Assembly: GCA_900555785.1 (NCBI GenBank)
Contig: USMO01000002.1
Location: forward strand, 1 to 35,143
Direction: 5' to 3'
DNA length: 35,143 nucleotides
Source of the DNA: an uncultured Eubacteriales bacterium
GTDB taxonomy: Bacteria; Bacillota; Clostridia; Oscillospirales; CAG-272
How positions within the stretch are numbered: position 1 is the first letter of the stretch; each line of letters begins with the position of its first letter. Made by a program: the position numbers and the translations under genes. Below are positions 1-7,368 of this stretch, piece by piece. The notes beneath the pieces are model-generated. The model was not told where the DNA came from. It saw nothing but the letters and a program-made list of their open reading frames with translations, and did not search any database.

Positions 1-340
1 TGTCAAAGCTGCCGCCGGTCTCCCGGGAAAGCGTGATTGCCTGCCCGATGAGCGCAGCCGTCCGCGCGTCCGCATCGGCAATGCCGTCTGCCGACCGGTT
101 CAGCCGGGAGATGTCGCTGTCCGCAACCGTCAGCGACCACAGCCCGTCCAGTTCCGCAACCGTTGACCGAACCAGCGCAAAGCCCGCCTGCGCTGCCTGC
201 TCGGTCCCATACAGCGTGACCGAAACCGGCGTTCCCATGCCGTAAAACAGGTCGGTCCGCTTCTCATTCTTTCTGCAGGAGGGCAGGCAAAACAGCACCA
301 GAATCAGCGCCAGAATGCAACACGTCATGCGTTTTTCCAT
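1..340 (-). CDS. apbE: ApbE-type FAD:protein FMN transferase lipoprotein, 3' end outside window
   Basis: Only the first 113 codons are present; the reading frame is open to the window edge. The protein begins with a lipoprotein signal (hydrophobic stretch ending LPSC, so the likely lipidated Cys is about residue 22). After it come FYGMGTPVSVTLYG and a later SDISRLNRSADG segment, which match the N-terminal part of the ApbE family. ApbE enzymes use FAD to attach FMN covalently to a Thr of exported flavoproteins, outside the membrane and Mg-dependent. The ATG at 340 lies inside the end of the upstream membrane-protein gene (16-bp overlap), which points to translational coupling. The catalytic C-terminal part is not in the window. 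The family call is fairly sure; the flavoprotein substrate is unknown. Confidence 0.8.
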   Translation of the reverse strand, partial: MEKRMTCCILALILVLFCLPSCRKNEKRTDLFYGMGTPVSVTLYGTEQAAQAGFALVRSTVAELDGLWSLTVADSDISRLNRSADGIADADARTAALIGQAITLSRETGGSFD

Positions 341-900
341 CTTTGCATCCCCCTTTCCAATCGCGGCGCCAGCAGGTTGAGCAGCACGCCGGTCAGGCTC
401 CCGCAAATAACCGCCGCCGGAAGCAGGACCGGCAGAAAGCGGGTTGCCAGGTTGGTCATCTCCAACCCCTGAGACGGGCGCGCGACCAGGACGGCTGCGG
501 CAAACAGCTGCCCCAGGTTATGGGCGGCAGCGCAGAATACCGACACACCGACATAGCTGCACCGGCGCAAAATCCGCCGCGAAAGGAGCAGGGCGAGAAA
601 CGCCATGCACGCGCCGCAGAACGAGAAGAAGAGCGAGGTCCAGGACCCGAACAGCACGCCGGTGATGCCGACGCGCAGCAAGGAAACGGCGAGTGCGTCA
701 AGCGGGGAGAGCAGGGAAAACGCGAGCACGGTGACGATATTCGCAAAGCCCGGCTTGAACCCGAGAAAATGGGTCAGGGGACCGAACGGAATCAGGTGCT
801 CCAGGTAGGAGAGCATCAGCGCCGCCGACAGAAGCGCCGCGTCAATTGCCACGCGATGCGCGGAGGCGTGCTTCCGTCTATCCGATGATGGCATCGGCAT
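325..900 (-). CDS. Gx transporter family membrane protein (heptaprenyl diphosphate synthase component I-like)
   Basis: A protein of 191 aa with about five hydrophobic segments. Residues GPLTHFLGFKPGFANIVTV and the following LLRVGITGVLFG segment are typical of the Hpre_diP_synt_I/Gx transporter family (PF07456). The name refers to fused or adjacent prenyl-synthase subunits; this copy is a plain membrane protein. I chose ATG 900 because GGAGG sits 8 nt upstream; a GTG at 909 lies inside that ribosome binding site. It overlaps the end of the NusG domain II gene by 23 bp and the start of apbE by 16 bp, so the three genes are one operon. In several Firmicutes this gene pair accompanies flavin-based electron export. 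Transport or electron-transfer function here is inferred from context only. Confidence 0.8.
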   Translation of the reverse strand: MPMPSSDRRKHASAHRVAIDAALLSAALMLSYLEHLIPFGPLTHFLGFKPGFANIVTVLAFSLLSPLDALAVSLLRVGITGVLFGSWTSLFFSFCGACMAFLALLLSRRILRRCSYVGVSVFCAAAHNLGQLFAAAVLVARPSQGLEMTNLATRFLPVLLPAAVICGSLTGVLLNLLAPRLERGMQRWKNA

Positions 901-1267
901 CGCCGTCACCTCCTTCCCGATCGGTAACGGTCAGCCGGACAGATGCCGGCGCGCAGATGACGGTCTCGCCAAGCCCGGAGATCCAGCCGGTGCGCTGGCA
1001 GTATTTGTCGGGGCAGTTTGCCTCCGAAACGCAGGCACGACCGTCCAGAATCCGGACAGTCAGCGTGATGTCTCCGGATGTCACGGGGATGTCGCAGTTG
1101 ACGGACAGCGGGTAAACGCTCTCCCCGTCCGGCGTGCGGATGACCAGCCAGTTTCCGGTGGTGGGTTCCGTTTCAGGGAGCAGGCTACGCAGAACCGGCA
1201 GCGTGGCGAGAAGTAGGACCGCAAGGATTACCAGGGCATCAGCAACAGAAAAACGTGTGCGAAACAA
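878..1267 (-). CDS. NusG domain II-containing exported protein
   Basis: A protein of 129 aa with one N-terminal membrane anchor (VADALVILAVLLLATLPVL) followed by a short beta-rich domain. The segment CVSEANCPDKYCQRTGWIS, followed by a GETVICAP region, is the hallmark of stand-alone NusG_II (PF07009) proteins, with conserved cysteines in NCPDKxC. It is not the transcription factor NusG. The start is a TTG at 1267 placed 8 nt after GGGGAGG; no better ATG exists. It is the first gene of the operon with the Gx protein and ApbE, driven by the promoter at 1300-1328. As I recall, proteins of this kind occur beside Gx proteins and FMN-transfer enzymes in Gram-positive extracellular electron transfer loci. 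The role of the Cys pair is unknown. Confidence 0.78.
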   Translation of the reverse strand: MFRTRFSVADALVILAVLLLATLPVLRSLLPETEPTTGNWLVIRTPDGESVYPLSVNCDIPVTSGDITLTVRILDGRACVSEANCPDKYCQRTGWISGLGETVICAPASVRLTVTDREGGDGDADAIIG

Positions 1268-1299
1268 AATCCCACCTCCCCAAAGCGTTGTACGAGAAT

Positions 1300-1328
1300 A
1301 TTATACCAATAAAGCGGGGGATTTGCAA
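1300..1328 (-). promoter_or_regulatory. Promoter of the NusG_II-Gx-apbE operon
   Basis: On the minus strand a TTGCAA -35 (1323-1328) and a TATAAT -10 (1300-1305) are separated by exactly 17 bp, about 30 bp upstream of the TTG start. Confidence 0.7.
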
Positions 1329-1379
1329 GGGCAAACGGAAAGATTTTTCGGTGTAGACAAAATTTTTTCGGAAAAGGGC

Positions 1380-1407
1380 TTGACATTTCAGAAAAAAAGA
1401 GTATAAT
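1380..1407 (+). promoter_or_regulatory. Promoter of tRNA-Leu
   Basis: A perfect TTGACA (1380-1385) and TATAAT (1402-1407) separated by 16 bp lie 27 bp before the tRNA. Confidence 0.8.
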
Positions 1408-1434
1408 ATATATGTTGCGCATGAGCGCAGCCAT

Positions 1435-1519
1435 GCGGGAGTGGCGGAACTGGCAGACGCGCACGTTTGAGGGGCGTGTGGTTCACACCATACGGGTTCA
1501 AGTCCCGTTTCCCGCACCA
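1435..1519 (+). tRNA. tRNA-Leu (anticodon GAG), CCA encoded
   Basis: The acceptor arm GCGGGAG pairs with TTCCCGC (one G-U). The D-loop segment GGCAGACGC is typical of class II Leu tRNAs. The anticodon stem CACGT/GCGTG encloses the loop TTGAGGG with anticodon GAG. A long variable arm follows, then the T arm ACGGG-TTCAAGT-CCCGT, discriminator A and an encoded CCA. The mature tRNA body ends at 1516. It has its own promoter and terminator, so it is a monocistronic unit. Confidence 0.95.
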
Positions 1520-1558
1520 TAATGCACCAACAAAAAAGATATTTGGTGCGAAAAGCAC

Positions 1559-1590
1559 GAAAAAGCCCCGTTTTACGAGGCTTTTTCGCG
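1559..1590 (+). terminator. Rho-independent terminator after tRNA-Leu
   Basis: The hairpin GAAAAAGCC/GGCTTTTTC (1559-1567 and 1579-1587) is symmetric enough to act in both directions. Confidence 0.7.
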
Positions 1591-1662
1591 TTTTTAGGGA
1601 ACTTTGGCTTGTGTCAACAAAAATCACAAACCGTAGATATCTCAACATTGTTTTTCGGGTCT

Positions 1663-1678
1663 AACGGGACTTGAACCC
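1663..1678 (-). other. Possible tRNA T-arm remnant
   Basis: On the minus strand 16 nt, GGGTTCAAGTCCCGTT, are identical to the T arm of the tRNA-Leu 150 bp away but inverted. No acceptor or anticodon arm can be folded around it. Because T-arm sequence is highly conserved it may come from another tRNA, from an attachment site, or be coincidence. Confidence 0.35.
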
Positions 1679-1743
1679 AAACGGTCAAGTTTTTTGAGGA
1701 CGAAGCCCTATCTGTTGAAAACCCCAACTTTTATAATAGAACC

Positions 1744-1791
1744 AAAAAGAGCGACTATCGCACCTCATCGGGGGTGGTAGCCGCTCTTTTT
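1744..1791 (+). terminator. Strong bidirectional terminator-like hairpin
   Basis: AAAAAGAGCG at 1744 pairs with CGCTCTTTTT ending at 1791, with an inner CACCTC/GGGGTG helix around an ATCG loop. U-tracts arise on both strands. It lies in a gene-free area, between tRNA-Leu and the convergent HAD gene. Confidence 0.65.
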
Positions 1792-2092
1792 ACAAAATTC
1801 GAACCGTCCGGATTCTCGCCGCCGGGGCAAGCGTTCCCAATTTCCAAACCGCCCAAGGCATCCCAAAAACTTTCCTCAGCCGGGGTTTGTTCCGCGCCCG
1901 TCAAACGCACCGCGTCTCGCCACGCAGCATGGAAGAATCAGAAGCACTGTATACAAACCCCGGCTGAGGAAAGTTCGGGGAGGAAGAGGGAGGTTTGGAG
2001 GGAGAGGCGTCGCGAAGCGATGGTAGCGGCTTGCCGCGTTGTGGACCTCCTCCGAAAGGGGTCTCCCTCTCCCTCCAAGGTCTTCCCCCTTC
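1792..2092. repeat. Gene-free stretch with two nested palindromes (dispersed-repeat-like)
   Basis: No credible gene is present. A perfect 23-bp inverted repeat (1868-1890 and 1953-1975) flanks a 62-bp spacer. A second inverted pair, TTGGAGGGAGAG (1995-2006) and CTCTCCCTCCAA (2067-2078), encloses a GGCGTCGCGAAGCGATGG motif. That second unit resembles palindromic intergenic repeats I have seen in many gut Clostridia genomes. Function is unknown; it may be a non-autonomous element or a transcript-stabilising hairpin. Confidence 0.6.
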
Positions 2093-2917
2093 TCACTCCC
2101 CGAACATCTCCAAATCCACTTCATCGAGGGAGGGGAAGACGAGGTCGGGGCGGTCGGCGGGGGAGGCGGCGTTTACATCGGCGGCAGTGGTCTCGCCGCT
2201 GAGCACCAGAACCGCAGTAACCCCGTGGCGCTTGCCGAGCGCAATGTCAGTGTAGAGCCGATCCCCGAAAATGACCATCTGCGACTTGTCGAAACCGGTC
2301 GCTTCGCAGATCATGTCAACCGTCTCGCGATAGGGCTTGCCGAAATAAACAGGCACCTTGCTGGTCGATGCCGTGACAAACGCGGCAATTGCACCGCTGT
2401 CCGGAATGAAGCCCGTTTCGGTTGGGCAGTTGAAATCCGGATGCGTGGAAAGATACTCCGCACCGCCGCGAATGAAGCGGCAGGCGTTGTCCAGCTTCGC
2501 ATAGGTCAGCGTCGTGTCAAAACTCGTGACCACAATGTCAGCAGATGCTTCATCCCCGGTCAGCAGCGGAATGCCAGCCGCGCGGAAACTGTTCTCCAGA
2601 TCCGGCGTGCCAACCAGATAGACCTGCTTGCCGGCGCGGTGACGAAGGAGAAACTCAATCGTCACATCGCCGGAGGTCATGATCTCCTCGCGCGTCGGCT
2701 CAAAGCCGAGACGGGTCAGCTTTTCCAGATAGAAAGCAGGGGAGTGCGAGGCATTGTTGGTGAAAAACAGAATCCGCTTGCCGTGCGCGCGGAGATTTTT
2801 GATGAACCGGATGGCAAAGGGGAATACCCGGGAGCCGAGGTAAACGGTGCCGTCCATATCGAAAATGAACAGCTGCTTCTGCTGAAGGACCGAGCGGTCC
2901 GGATGGTTATCTTGCAT
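2093..2917 (-). CDS. HAD-IIA family sugar/nucleotide phosphatase (NagD-like)
   Basis: A protein of 274 aa with the HAD motifs in order: DMDGT at about residue 20 (nucleophile and general acid Asp), FFTNN at about 52 (motif II Thr/Asn), a C2-type cap, FGKPY at about 192 (motif III Lys) and FGDRLYTDI at about 218 (motif IV Asp pair). This order defines HAD-IIA phosphatases such as NagD and p-nitrophenylphosphatase-like enzymes, which dephosphorylate small phosphometabolites in the cytoplasm. Start ATG 2917 has AAAAAAGGAG upstream. It is a single-gene unit under the promoter at 2957-2985. The true substrate cannot be read from sequence. Confidence 0.88.
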   Translation of the reverse strand: MQDNHPDRSVLQQKQLFIFDMDGTVYLGSRVFPFAIRFIKNLRAHGKRILFFTNNASHSPAFYLEKLTRLGFEPTREEIMTSGDVTIEFLLRHRAGKQVYLVGTPDLENSFRAAGIPLLTGDEASADIVVTSFDTTLTYAKLDNACRFIRGGAEYLSTHPDFNCPTETGFIPDSGAIAAFVTASTSKVPVYFGKPYRETVDMICEATGFDKSQMVIFGDRLYTDIALGKRHGVTAVLVLSGETTAADVNAASPADRPDLVFPSLDEVDLEMFGE

Positions 2918-2956
2918 GGGAGACTCCTTTTTTGATCAGACTTCCGAACATCTATA

Positions 2957-2985
2957 ATCGTACCATATTTTGCGCGCAATGTCAA
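2957..2985 (-). promoter_or_regulatory. Promoter of the HAD phosphatase gene
   Basis: On the minus strand TTGACA (2980-2985) and TACGAT (2957-2962) are separated by 17 bp. Confidence 0.65.
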
Positions 2986-3086
2986 GAAGCGCCGGAAAAA
3001 TTGAAGATGTGACGATATTTTCTGCACGATTGCGCAGAAGCGATGCACAAAGCGGGGGCAAACGTCGACAAAATGGCAAAAAAATC

Positions 3087-3115
3087 TTGACTTCCGGACG
3101 AAAATGTGATACAAT
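3087..3115 (+). promoter_or_regulatory. Promoter of the DagK-PlsC operon
   Basis: TTGACT (3087-3092) and TACAAT (3110-3115) are separated by 17 bp, about 58 bp upstream of the first start codon. Confidence 0.65.
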
Positions 3116-3172
3116 AAATCGGTATGCTCCGGTCTGGGACCGGTATCATGAAATAAAGGAAGGACTTCCAAT

Positions 3173-4066
3173 ATGGTTCACATTCTCTACAATCCGCTTT
3201 CCGGAAGCGGCAAGGGCTTTGACCGCGTGCAGGCGCTGCGCGAGCAGCTTCGCGACAAGGAGTTGAATTTCTGCGACATCCGCGAGGTCAAGGATTACGC
3301 AACGTTCTTCGCCGGCATCGGTGCCGAGGACACCCTGGTCATCGCGGGCGGCGACGGCACCCTGAATAAGTTCGTCAATTTCACCGCAGAGCTGACCTAT
3401 CCCGCCAACCTCTTTTACTACGCAATGGGCAGCGGAAATGACTTCCGCCAGGACGTTGCCCCCGGCGAGGAAGGGCTGATTCCGCTGGGCGAATACATAA
3501 AGGACCTGCCGACCGTGACGGTCAACGGCAAGACCTACCGGTTCCTCAACGGCATCGGCTACGGAATCGACGGCTACTGCTGCGAGGTCGGCGACCGACT
3601 GGCAAAGAAGTCGGATAAGCCGATCAACTACGCAGGCATCGCCATTAAGGGGCTGCTGTTCCACTATAAACCCACCAAGGCAACCGTGACCGTGGATGGG
3701 AAGACCGCGACCTATGAGAAGGTCTGGCTGGCACCGACGATGAACGGGCGCTACTACGGCGGCGGGATGGACATTGCCCCGGCGCAGGACCGCCTGAACA
3801 AGGCGCGGACCGTTTCAACCGTGGTGCTGCACGGCTCCGGAAAACTCAAGACCCTGATTGTCTTCCCGTCCATCTTCAAGGGCGAGCATATCAAGCACAC
3901 CGAAATGGTGGCAGTGATGGAAGGGCATGAAATGACGGTGAAATTCGACCGCCCGGTCGCACTCCAGATCGACGGCGAGCTGGTGCTGAACGTGACCGAA
4001 TACACGGTGCGCAGCGCAGAGGCATCTGCCGGAAAACCGGAAGAAGCAGTGAGCGCGGAGGCGTAA
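3173..4066 (+). CDS. Diacylglycerol kinase family lipid kinase (YegS/BmrU/DagK-like)
   Basis: A protein of 297 aa. It opens with ILYNPLSGSGKG (residues 4-15), carries the catalytic-domain signature IAGGDGTLNKFVN (about 57-69), then AMGSGNDFRQD (about 86-96) and an FLNGIGYGIDG segment. These are the hallmarks of the DAGK_cat family, which phosphorylates diacylglycerol or related lipids with ATP at the inner membrane face. The beta-sandwich C-terminal domain ends with a QIDGE motif, also typical. Start ATG 3173 follows an AAGGAAGG site. It is followed after one base by a PlsC-type acyltransferase, so the pair probably works in phospholipid turnover: making phosphatidic acid, or reacylating lysophosphatidic acid. 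Confidence 0.9.
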   Translation: MVHILYNPLSGSGKGFDRVQALREQLRDKELNFCDIREVKDYATFFAGIGAEDTLVIAGGDGTLNKFVNFTAELTYPANLFYYAMGSGNDFRQDVAPGEEGLIPLGEYIKDLPTVTVNGKTYRFLNGIGYGIDGYCCEVGDRLAKKSDKPINYAGIAIKGLLFHYKPTKATVTVDGKTATYEKVWLAPTMNGRYYGGGMDIAPAQDRLNKARTVSTVVLHGSGKLKTLIVFPSIFKGEHIKHTEMVAVMEGHEMTVKFDRPVALQIDGELVLNVTEYTVRSAEASAGKPEEAVSAEA

Positions 4067-4067
4067 G

Positions 4068-4868
4068 ATGCTGAATCTGATCTTTTTTGTGCTGTCTGCC
4101 GGCGTCAGCGTGGGGCTGGTGGTTGGCATCCCGTCGCTTTCGGCGTGGTGGCTGTTCGGCATGATTCCGCTTGGATACATCCTTGCAACGGCGCTCTATT
4201 TCGCGCTTCTGTTCGCAACCGTCCCGTTCCTGCCCAAAGGGGGAGACGACGAGAAATCCAGCCGCTTCTGCCGGTTCATCATCTGGCTGTCGAGCGACTG
4301 GCTGATGGTCGCGCTGCGCATCCGGACCAAACTGACCGGGCTGAAGCTGCCGGAGGAGCCGTTCGTTCTGGTCAGCAATCACCGCTCTGATTTTGACCCG
4401 ATGGTGGTCCTGCAGAAGACCGGAAAGCGCAACCTGATCTATATCTCCAAGGAGTCGAATTTCAAATTTCCGCTGGTCGGTCCGTATCTGCACGGCGCGG
4501 GCTACTACGCCATCGACCGCGAGAACGGTATGCGTGCCCTGCGGACGCTGAAAAAGGTGACCGAGCGCATGAAGGCAGAGGGGCTGGATGTCGGCATCTA
4601 CCCTGAAGGAACGCGGAGCAAGACCGGCGAGCTGCTGGAATTCAAGACCGGCGCATTCTATCTTGCCAAAAAGGCAGATGCCCCGGTGGTGGTCATGACA
4701 ACCGAGGGGACTGAGGTGATTGCGCGCAACTTCCCGTGGAGAGGCGCGAAGGTACACCTGAACGTGGTGGAAATTATCAGCCGCGAGGAGGTGGCAAAGC
4801 TCTCGATGGAGGAGCTTGCCGCGCACGTCCGGAACACCATTGCGGAGCATCTCGGCAAGAATGTATGA
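4068..4868 (+). CDS. 1-acyl-sn-glycerol-3-phosphate acyltransferase family protein (PlsC-like)
   Basis: A protein of 266 aa. Two N-terminal membrane segments (about 1-25 and 30-55) are followed by the acyltransferase motifs: NHRSDFDP at about residue 103 (catalytic His/Asp), GAGYYAIDRENG (motif II region), and YPEGTRSKTGELLEFKTGA (motif III, at about 179). PlsC enzymes transfer an acyl chain to lysophosphatidic acid to give phosphatidic acid. The ATG follows GGAGG located inside the end of the upstream lipid-kinase gene, and the two genes are one base apart. A terminator follows at 4875. Family assignment is secure; exact acyl acceptor is inferred. Confidence 0.9.
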   Translation: MLNLIFFVLSAGVSVGLVVGIPSLSAWWLFGMIPLGYILATALYFALLFATVPFLPKGGDDEKSSRFCRFIIWLSSDWLMVALRIRTKLTGLKLPEEPFVLVSNHRSDFDPMVVLQKTGKRNLIYISKESNFKFPLVGPYLHGAGYYAIDRENGMRALRTLKKVTERMKAEGLDVGIYPEGTRSKTGELLEFKTGAFYLAKKADAPVVVMTTEGTEVIARNFPWRGAKVHLNVVEIISREEVAKLSMEELAAHVRNTIAEHLGKNV

Positions 4869-4874
4869 ATCGAA

Positions 4875-4933
4875 GAATAGCGGAATCCACAAATTCGTAG
4901 AACGGATTTTGTTGATTCCGCTATTTCTTTGCT
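4875..4933 (+). terminator. Terminator after plsC-like gene
   Basis: GAATAGCGGAATC (4875-4887) pairs with GATTCCGCTATTTC (4914-4927), followed by a T-rich tail. Confidence 0.75.
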
Positions 4934-4949
4934 TTTTTGTGAAAATGGC

Positions 4950-4978
4950 TTGCGCCGAGCGCCAATCTGTGCTATAAT
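4950..4978 (+). promoter_or_regulatory. Promoter of small lipoprotein gene
   Basis: TTGCGC (4950-4955) and TATAAT (4973-4978) are separated by 17 bp, upstream of the lipoprotein start at 5016. Confidence 0.6.
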
Positions 4979-5015
4979 GATGTTGCAAATTTGTTCTACA
5001 GCAAAGGAGATCACC

Positions 5016-5591
5016 ATGAAACAGAACCGAACCGTCAGACTGATTGGCAGATGCGGCGCGCTGGCGCTGGCAACCATCCTTTCCTGCGGCGCTTTTGCTG
5101 CCTGCAGCAAGGACAAAGACCCCGACCCGGATGCCGGAAAGGCGACCGGAACCATTGCACCGACCGAAGAGGTGACAACCGCCGATCCCCATCAAAAAAC
5201 CTTTACCAGCGCGGGCATGACCATCACCCTGTCGGATGATTTTCAGAAGAGCACGGTCCCGGGCTATACCGTCGGATTTGAATCCGATGATGCCGTACTG
5301 CTGGCACTCGTTGAAAATGACGATGCGTTGAAGGGCTATACGTTGGATCAGTATGCAAACAAAGTCATTTCCAACAATGCAAGCCTGAAGGGGAAGACCG
5401 TGAAGCATGACGGGGGGCTGACGTATTTTGAGTTTGAAAGCACTGCTGACGGCGTTACCTATAGCTATCTGGCAGTGGTCTACCAGAACGGCAGCGACTA
5501 CTGGCTGTTCCAGTTTGCCTCGCAAAAGAAGGATTACAACAGCATGCGCGCGAATTTCATGAAATACGCAAAGACCGTCCGCTTCAACTGA
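5016..5591 (+). CDS. Uncharacterised exported lipoprotein
   Basis: A protein of 191 aa. The signal peptide ends in GAFAAC, giving a likely lipidated Cys near residue 27, followed by an acidic/Thr-rich linker to about residue 60. The mature domain (about 62-191) reads as alternating beta strands, including TSAGMTITLSDDF, a YTVGFESDDAVLLALVE stretch, YFEFES and a DYWLFQFAS region. That pattern recalls PsbP/DUF1795-like small beta-sheet domains, but I cannot assign a family. Start ATG 5016 has AAAGGAGATCACC directly upstream. It is monocistronic with its own promoter. Function is unknown. Confidence 0.75.
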   Translation: MKQNRTVRLIGRCGALALATILSCGAFAACSKDKDPDPDAGKATGTIAPTEEVTTADPHQKTFTSAGMTITLSDDFQKSTVPGYTVGFESDDAVLLALVENDDALKGYTLDQYANKVISNNASLKGKTVKHDGGLTYFEFESTADGVTYSYLAVVYQNGSDYWLFQFASQKKDYNSMRANFMKYAKTVRFN

Positions 5592-5651
5592 CCGGAAGGG
5601 AAGACCGTCTCCGCTTTTGCAAGTTTCCAGCAAAAATCCTGCAAAAAGGAG

Positions 5652-5680
5652 TTGACAAACGCCGGAAAGTATGCTATAAT
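5652..5680 (+). promoter_or_regulatory. Consensus promoter of the FAD-dehydrogenase gene
   Basis: A perfect TTGACA (5652-5657) and TATAAT (5675-5680) are separated by 17 bp. Confidence 0.8.
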
Positions 5681-5703
5681 AATACGGAGTGAAGAAACGA
5701 CAC

Positions 5704-5736
5704 ACAGAGAGCCGGGGTAAACCTCCGGCTCTCTGT
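5704..5736 (+). other. 5' leader hairpin
   Basis: A perfect 12-bp stem (ACAGAGAGCCGG/CCGGCTCTCTGT) with a 9-nt loop GGTAAACCT sits about 17 nt into the predicted transcript. It has no U-tract, so it is not a terminator. It may stabilise the mRNA 5' end or bind a regulator. Confidence 0.6.
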
Positions 5737-5763
5737 ATGCGGAATGAAAAAGGAGAGACTGAA

Positions 5764-7173
5764 ATGAAAACCGATATCCTGATTGTCGGTGCCGGTCCTG
5801 CGGGGATTTTTACCGCAATTGAAATGCTCCGGCACGGATGCAAGCAGAAGATCGTGATTGTGGAGAAGGGGAAAGCGGTGGAGGACCGCTCCTGCCCGAA
5901 GGCGAAAACCGGACATTGCATGAACTGCAAGCCCTATTGCCATATTACAACCGGATTTTCCGGCGCGGGCGCGTTCTCGGACGGCAAGCTGTCGCTGTCC
6001 TGCGACGTTGGCGGTGATCTGCCGCAGCTGCTGGGCGTGGACCGCGTGCAGACGGTCATCGACTATACCGACAAGATCTACCTGGATTTCGGCGCAGATT
6101 CGCACGTTGAGGGAGCGGAAATCACCGATGAAGTCAAAGAGATCCGCAAGCGCGCCATCCGTGCGGGGCTGCGGCTGGTCGACTGCCCGATTCGCCATCT
6201 TGGAACCGAGAAGGCGCACCGGCTCTATTGGGACATCGAAAATGATCTGCGCGACCACGGGGTGGAACTGTACTTCGGCTATGAGTGCAACAATCTGATT
6301 CTGGACGGCGACAAATGCCTGGGCGTGACCGTCAACCATGGCGGCGTGACCGAGGAAATTTACGCAAAGCATACCGTCATTGCAACCGGACGCCGCGGCG
6401 CGGACTGGCTGGAGCGGCTCTGCGGCGAGCATAACATCGCGCATCTGCCCGGAACGGTCGACATCGGCGTGCGCGTTGAGGTCCGCAACGAGGTCATGGA
6501 GTGGGTCAACCGCGTGCTGTACGAATCGAAGCTGATCGGTTATCCGGCACCCTTCAAGAACAAGGTGCGCACCTTCTGCCAGAACCCGGGCGGTTTTGTC
6601 AGCCAGGAGAACTACGACAACGACCTTGCCGTGGTCAACGGGCACAGCTTTAAGGAGAAAAAATCGGACAACACCAACGTTGCAATTCTCTGCTCGCATA
6701 ACTTCTCGGTGCCCTTCAACCAGCCGATTGAATACGCGCAGAAGGTCGGAGAACTGACCAACATGCTGGGTGCCGGACACATCCTGGTCCAGCGGTTCGG
6801 CGACATTCTCGACGGAAAGCGGACCTGGGAAAAGGAACTGGCGCAGTCGAACGTCCGTCCCACGCTGCAGGACGCCGTGGCGGGGGACATCACCGCAGCT
6901 ATGCCGTATCGCGCCATGACGAACATTATCAACTTCATCCAGGCGGTCGATCAGGTCGTGCCGGGCTTTGCGGCGCATGAGACGCTGCTCTATTCGCCGG
7001 AGCTGAAGTTCTACAGCAACCGGGTCAAGATGGACGAGCGGCTGAATACGAACATTCGCGGGCTGCATTGCCTGGGTGACTCCAGCGGATGGACCAGAGG
7101 ATTGATGATGGCATCGGCAATGGGCGTGTTCATGGGCAGAATCCTCGCGGAGGAAGAAGCGGAGTCGGTCTGA
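5764..7173 (+). CDS. NAD(P)/FAD-dependent dehydrogenase, COG2509-like
   Basis: A protein of 469 aa. Residues 4-20 (DILIVGAGPAGIFTAIE) are the GxGxxG dinucleotide fold binding the ADP part of FAD, and VIVEKG at about 35-40 ends the second strand with the ribose-binding Glu. A Cys-rich stretch (CPKAKTGHCMNCKPYCH, about 45-61) precedes GFSGAGAFSDGKL. ATGRRGADW at about 209 and CLGDSSGWTRGLMMASAMG near the C-terminus are the further FAD-contact motifs seen in COG2509 'uncharacterised FAD-dependent dehydrogenases'. I chose ATG 5764 because it follows AAAGGAGAGACTGAA; the frame is open further upstream but runs through the promoter and leader hairpin. The electron donor and acceptor are unknown. 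Confidence 0.85.
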   Translation: MKTDILIVGAGPAGIFTAIEMLRHGCKQKIVIVEKGKAVEDRSCPKAKTGHCMNCKPYCHITTGFSGAGAFSDGKLSLSCDVGGDLPQLLGVDRVQTVIDYTDKIYLDFGADSHVEGAEITDEVKEIRKRAIRAGLRLVDCPIRHLGTEKAHRLYWDIENDLRDHGVELYFGYECNNLILDGDKCLGVTVNHGGVTEEIYAKHTVIATGRRGADWLERLCGEHNIAHLPGTVDIGVRVEVRNEVMEWVNRVLYESKLIGYPAPFKNKVRTFCQNPGGFVSQENYDNDLAVVNGHSFKEKKSDNTNVAILCSHNFSVPFNQPIEYAQKVGELTNMLGAGHILVQRFGDILDGKRTWEKELAQSNVRPTLQDAVAGDITAAMPYRAMTNIINFIQAVDQVVPGFAAHETLLYSPELKFYSNRVKMDERLNTNIRGLHCLGDSSGWTRGLMMASAMGVFMGRILAEEEAESV

Positions 7174-7308
7174 CCGCGAACGGGCAAAAAATGATCCGGC
7201 AGCGTAAAAGCGGCGCAAAACAGCGCAAGAAATCAGCTGCCGGAGCAAGAAATCAGCCAACGGGGCAAAAATATTTTCCGGACTGCAGGACTTTTTTCGC
7301 AAAAGGTC
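7174..7308. other. Intergenic stretch with a short tandem repeat
   Basis: The 13-mer GCAAGAAATCAGC occurs twice, 18 bp apart (about 7223-7255). No gene or clear terminator is visible. Confidence 0.4.
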
Positions 7309-7337
7309 TTGCAATCCGGAGAAAAATGTGGTATACT
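7309..7337 (+). promoter_or_regulatory. Promoter upstream of the tRNA-Ser remnant
   Basis: TTGCAA (7309-7314) and TATACT (7332-7337) are separated by 17 bp. It faces the truncated tRNA at 7369, not the intact one at 7571. Confidence 0.65.
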
Positions 7338-7368
7338 ATTCCTGTTCGGACAACGTCCGGCAAAATAC

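Noticed and set aside
7224..7260. Short direct repeats considered as a CRISPR or att array
   Set aside because: Only two 13-bp copies with an 18-bp period, no spacers, no cas genes.
3891..7314. Long minus-strand frames (679 and 546 codons) opposite the lipid and FAD genes
   Set aside because: They cross promoters and terminators of the plus-strand genes and show no protein-like motif pattern.
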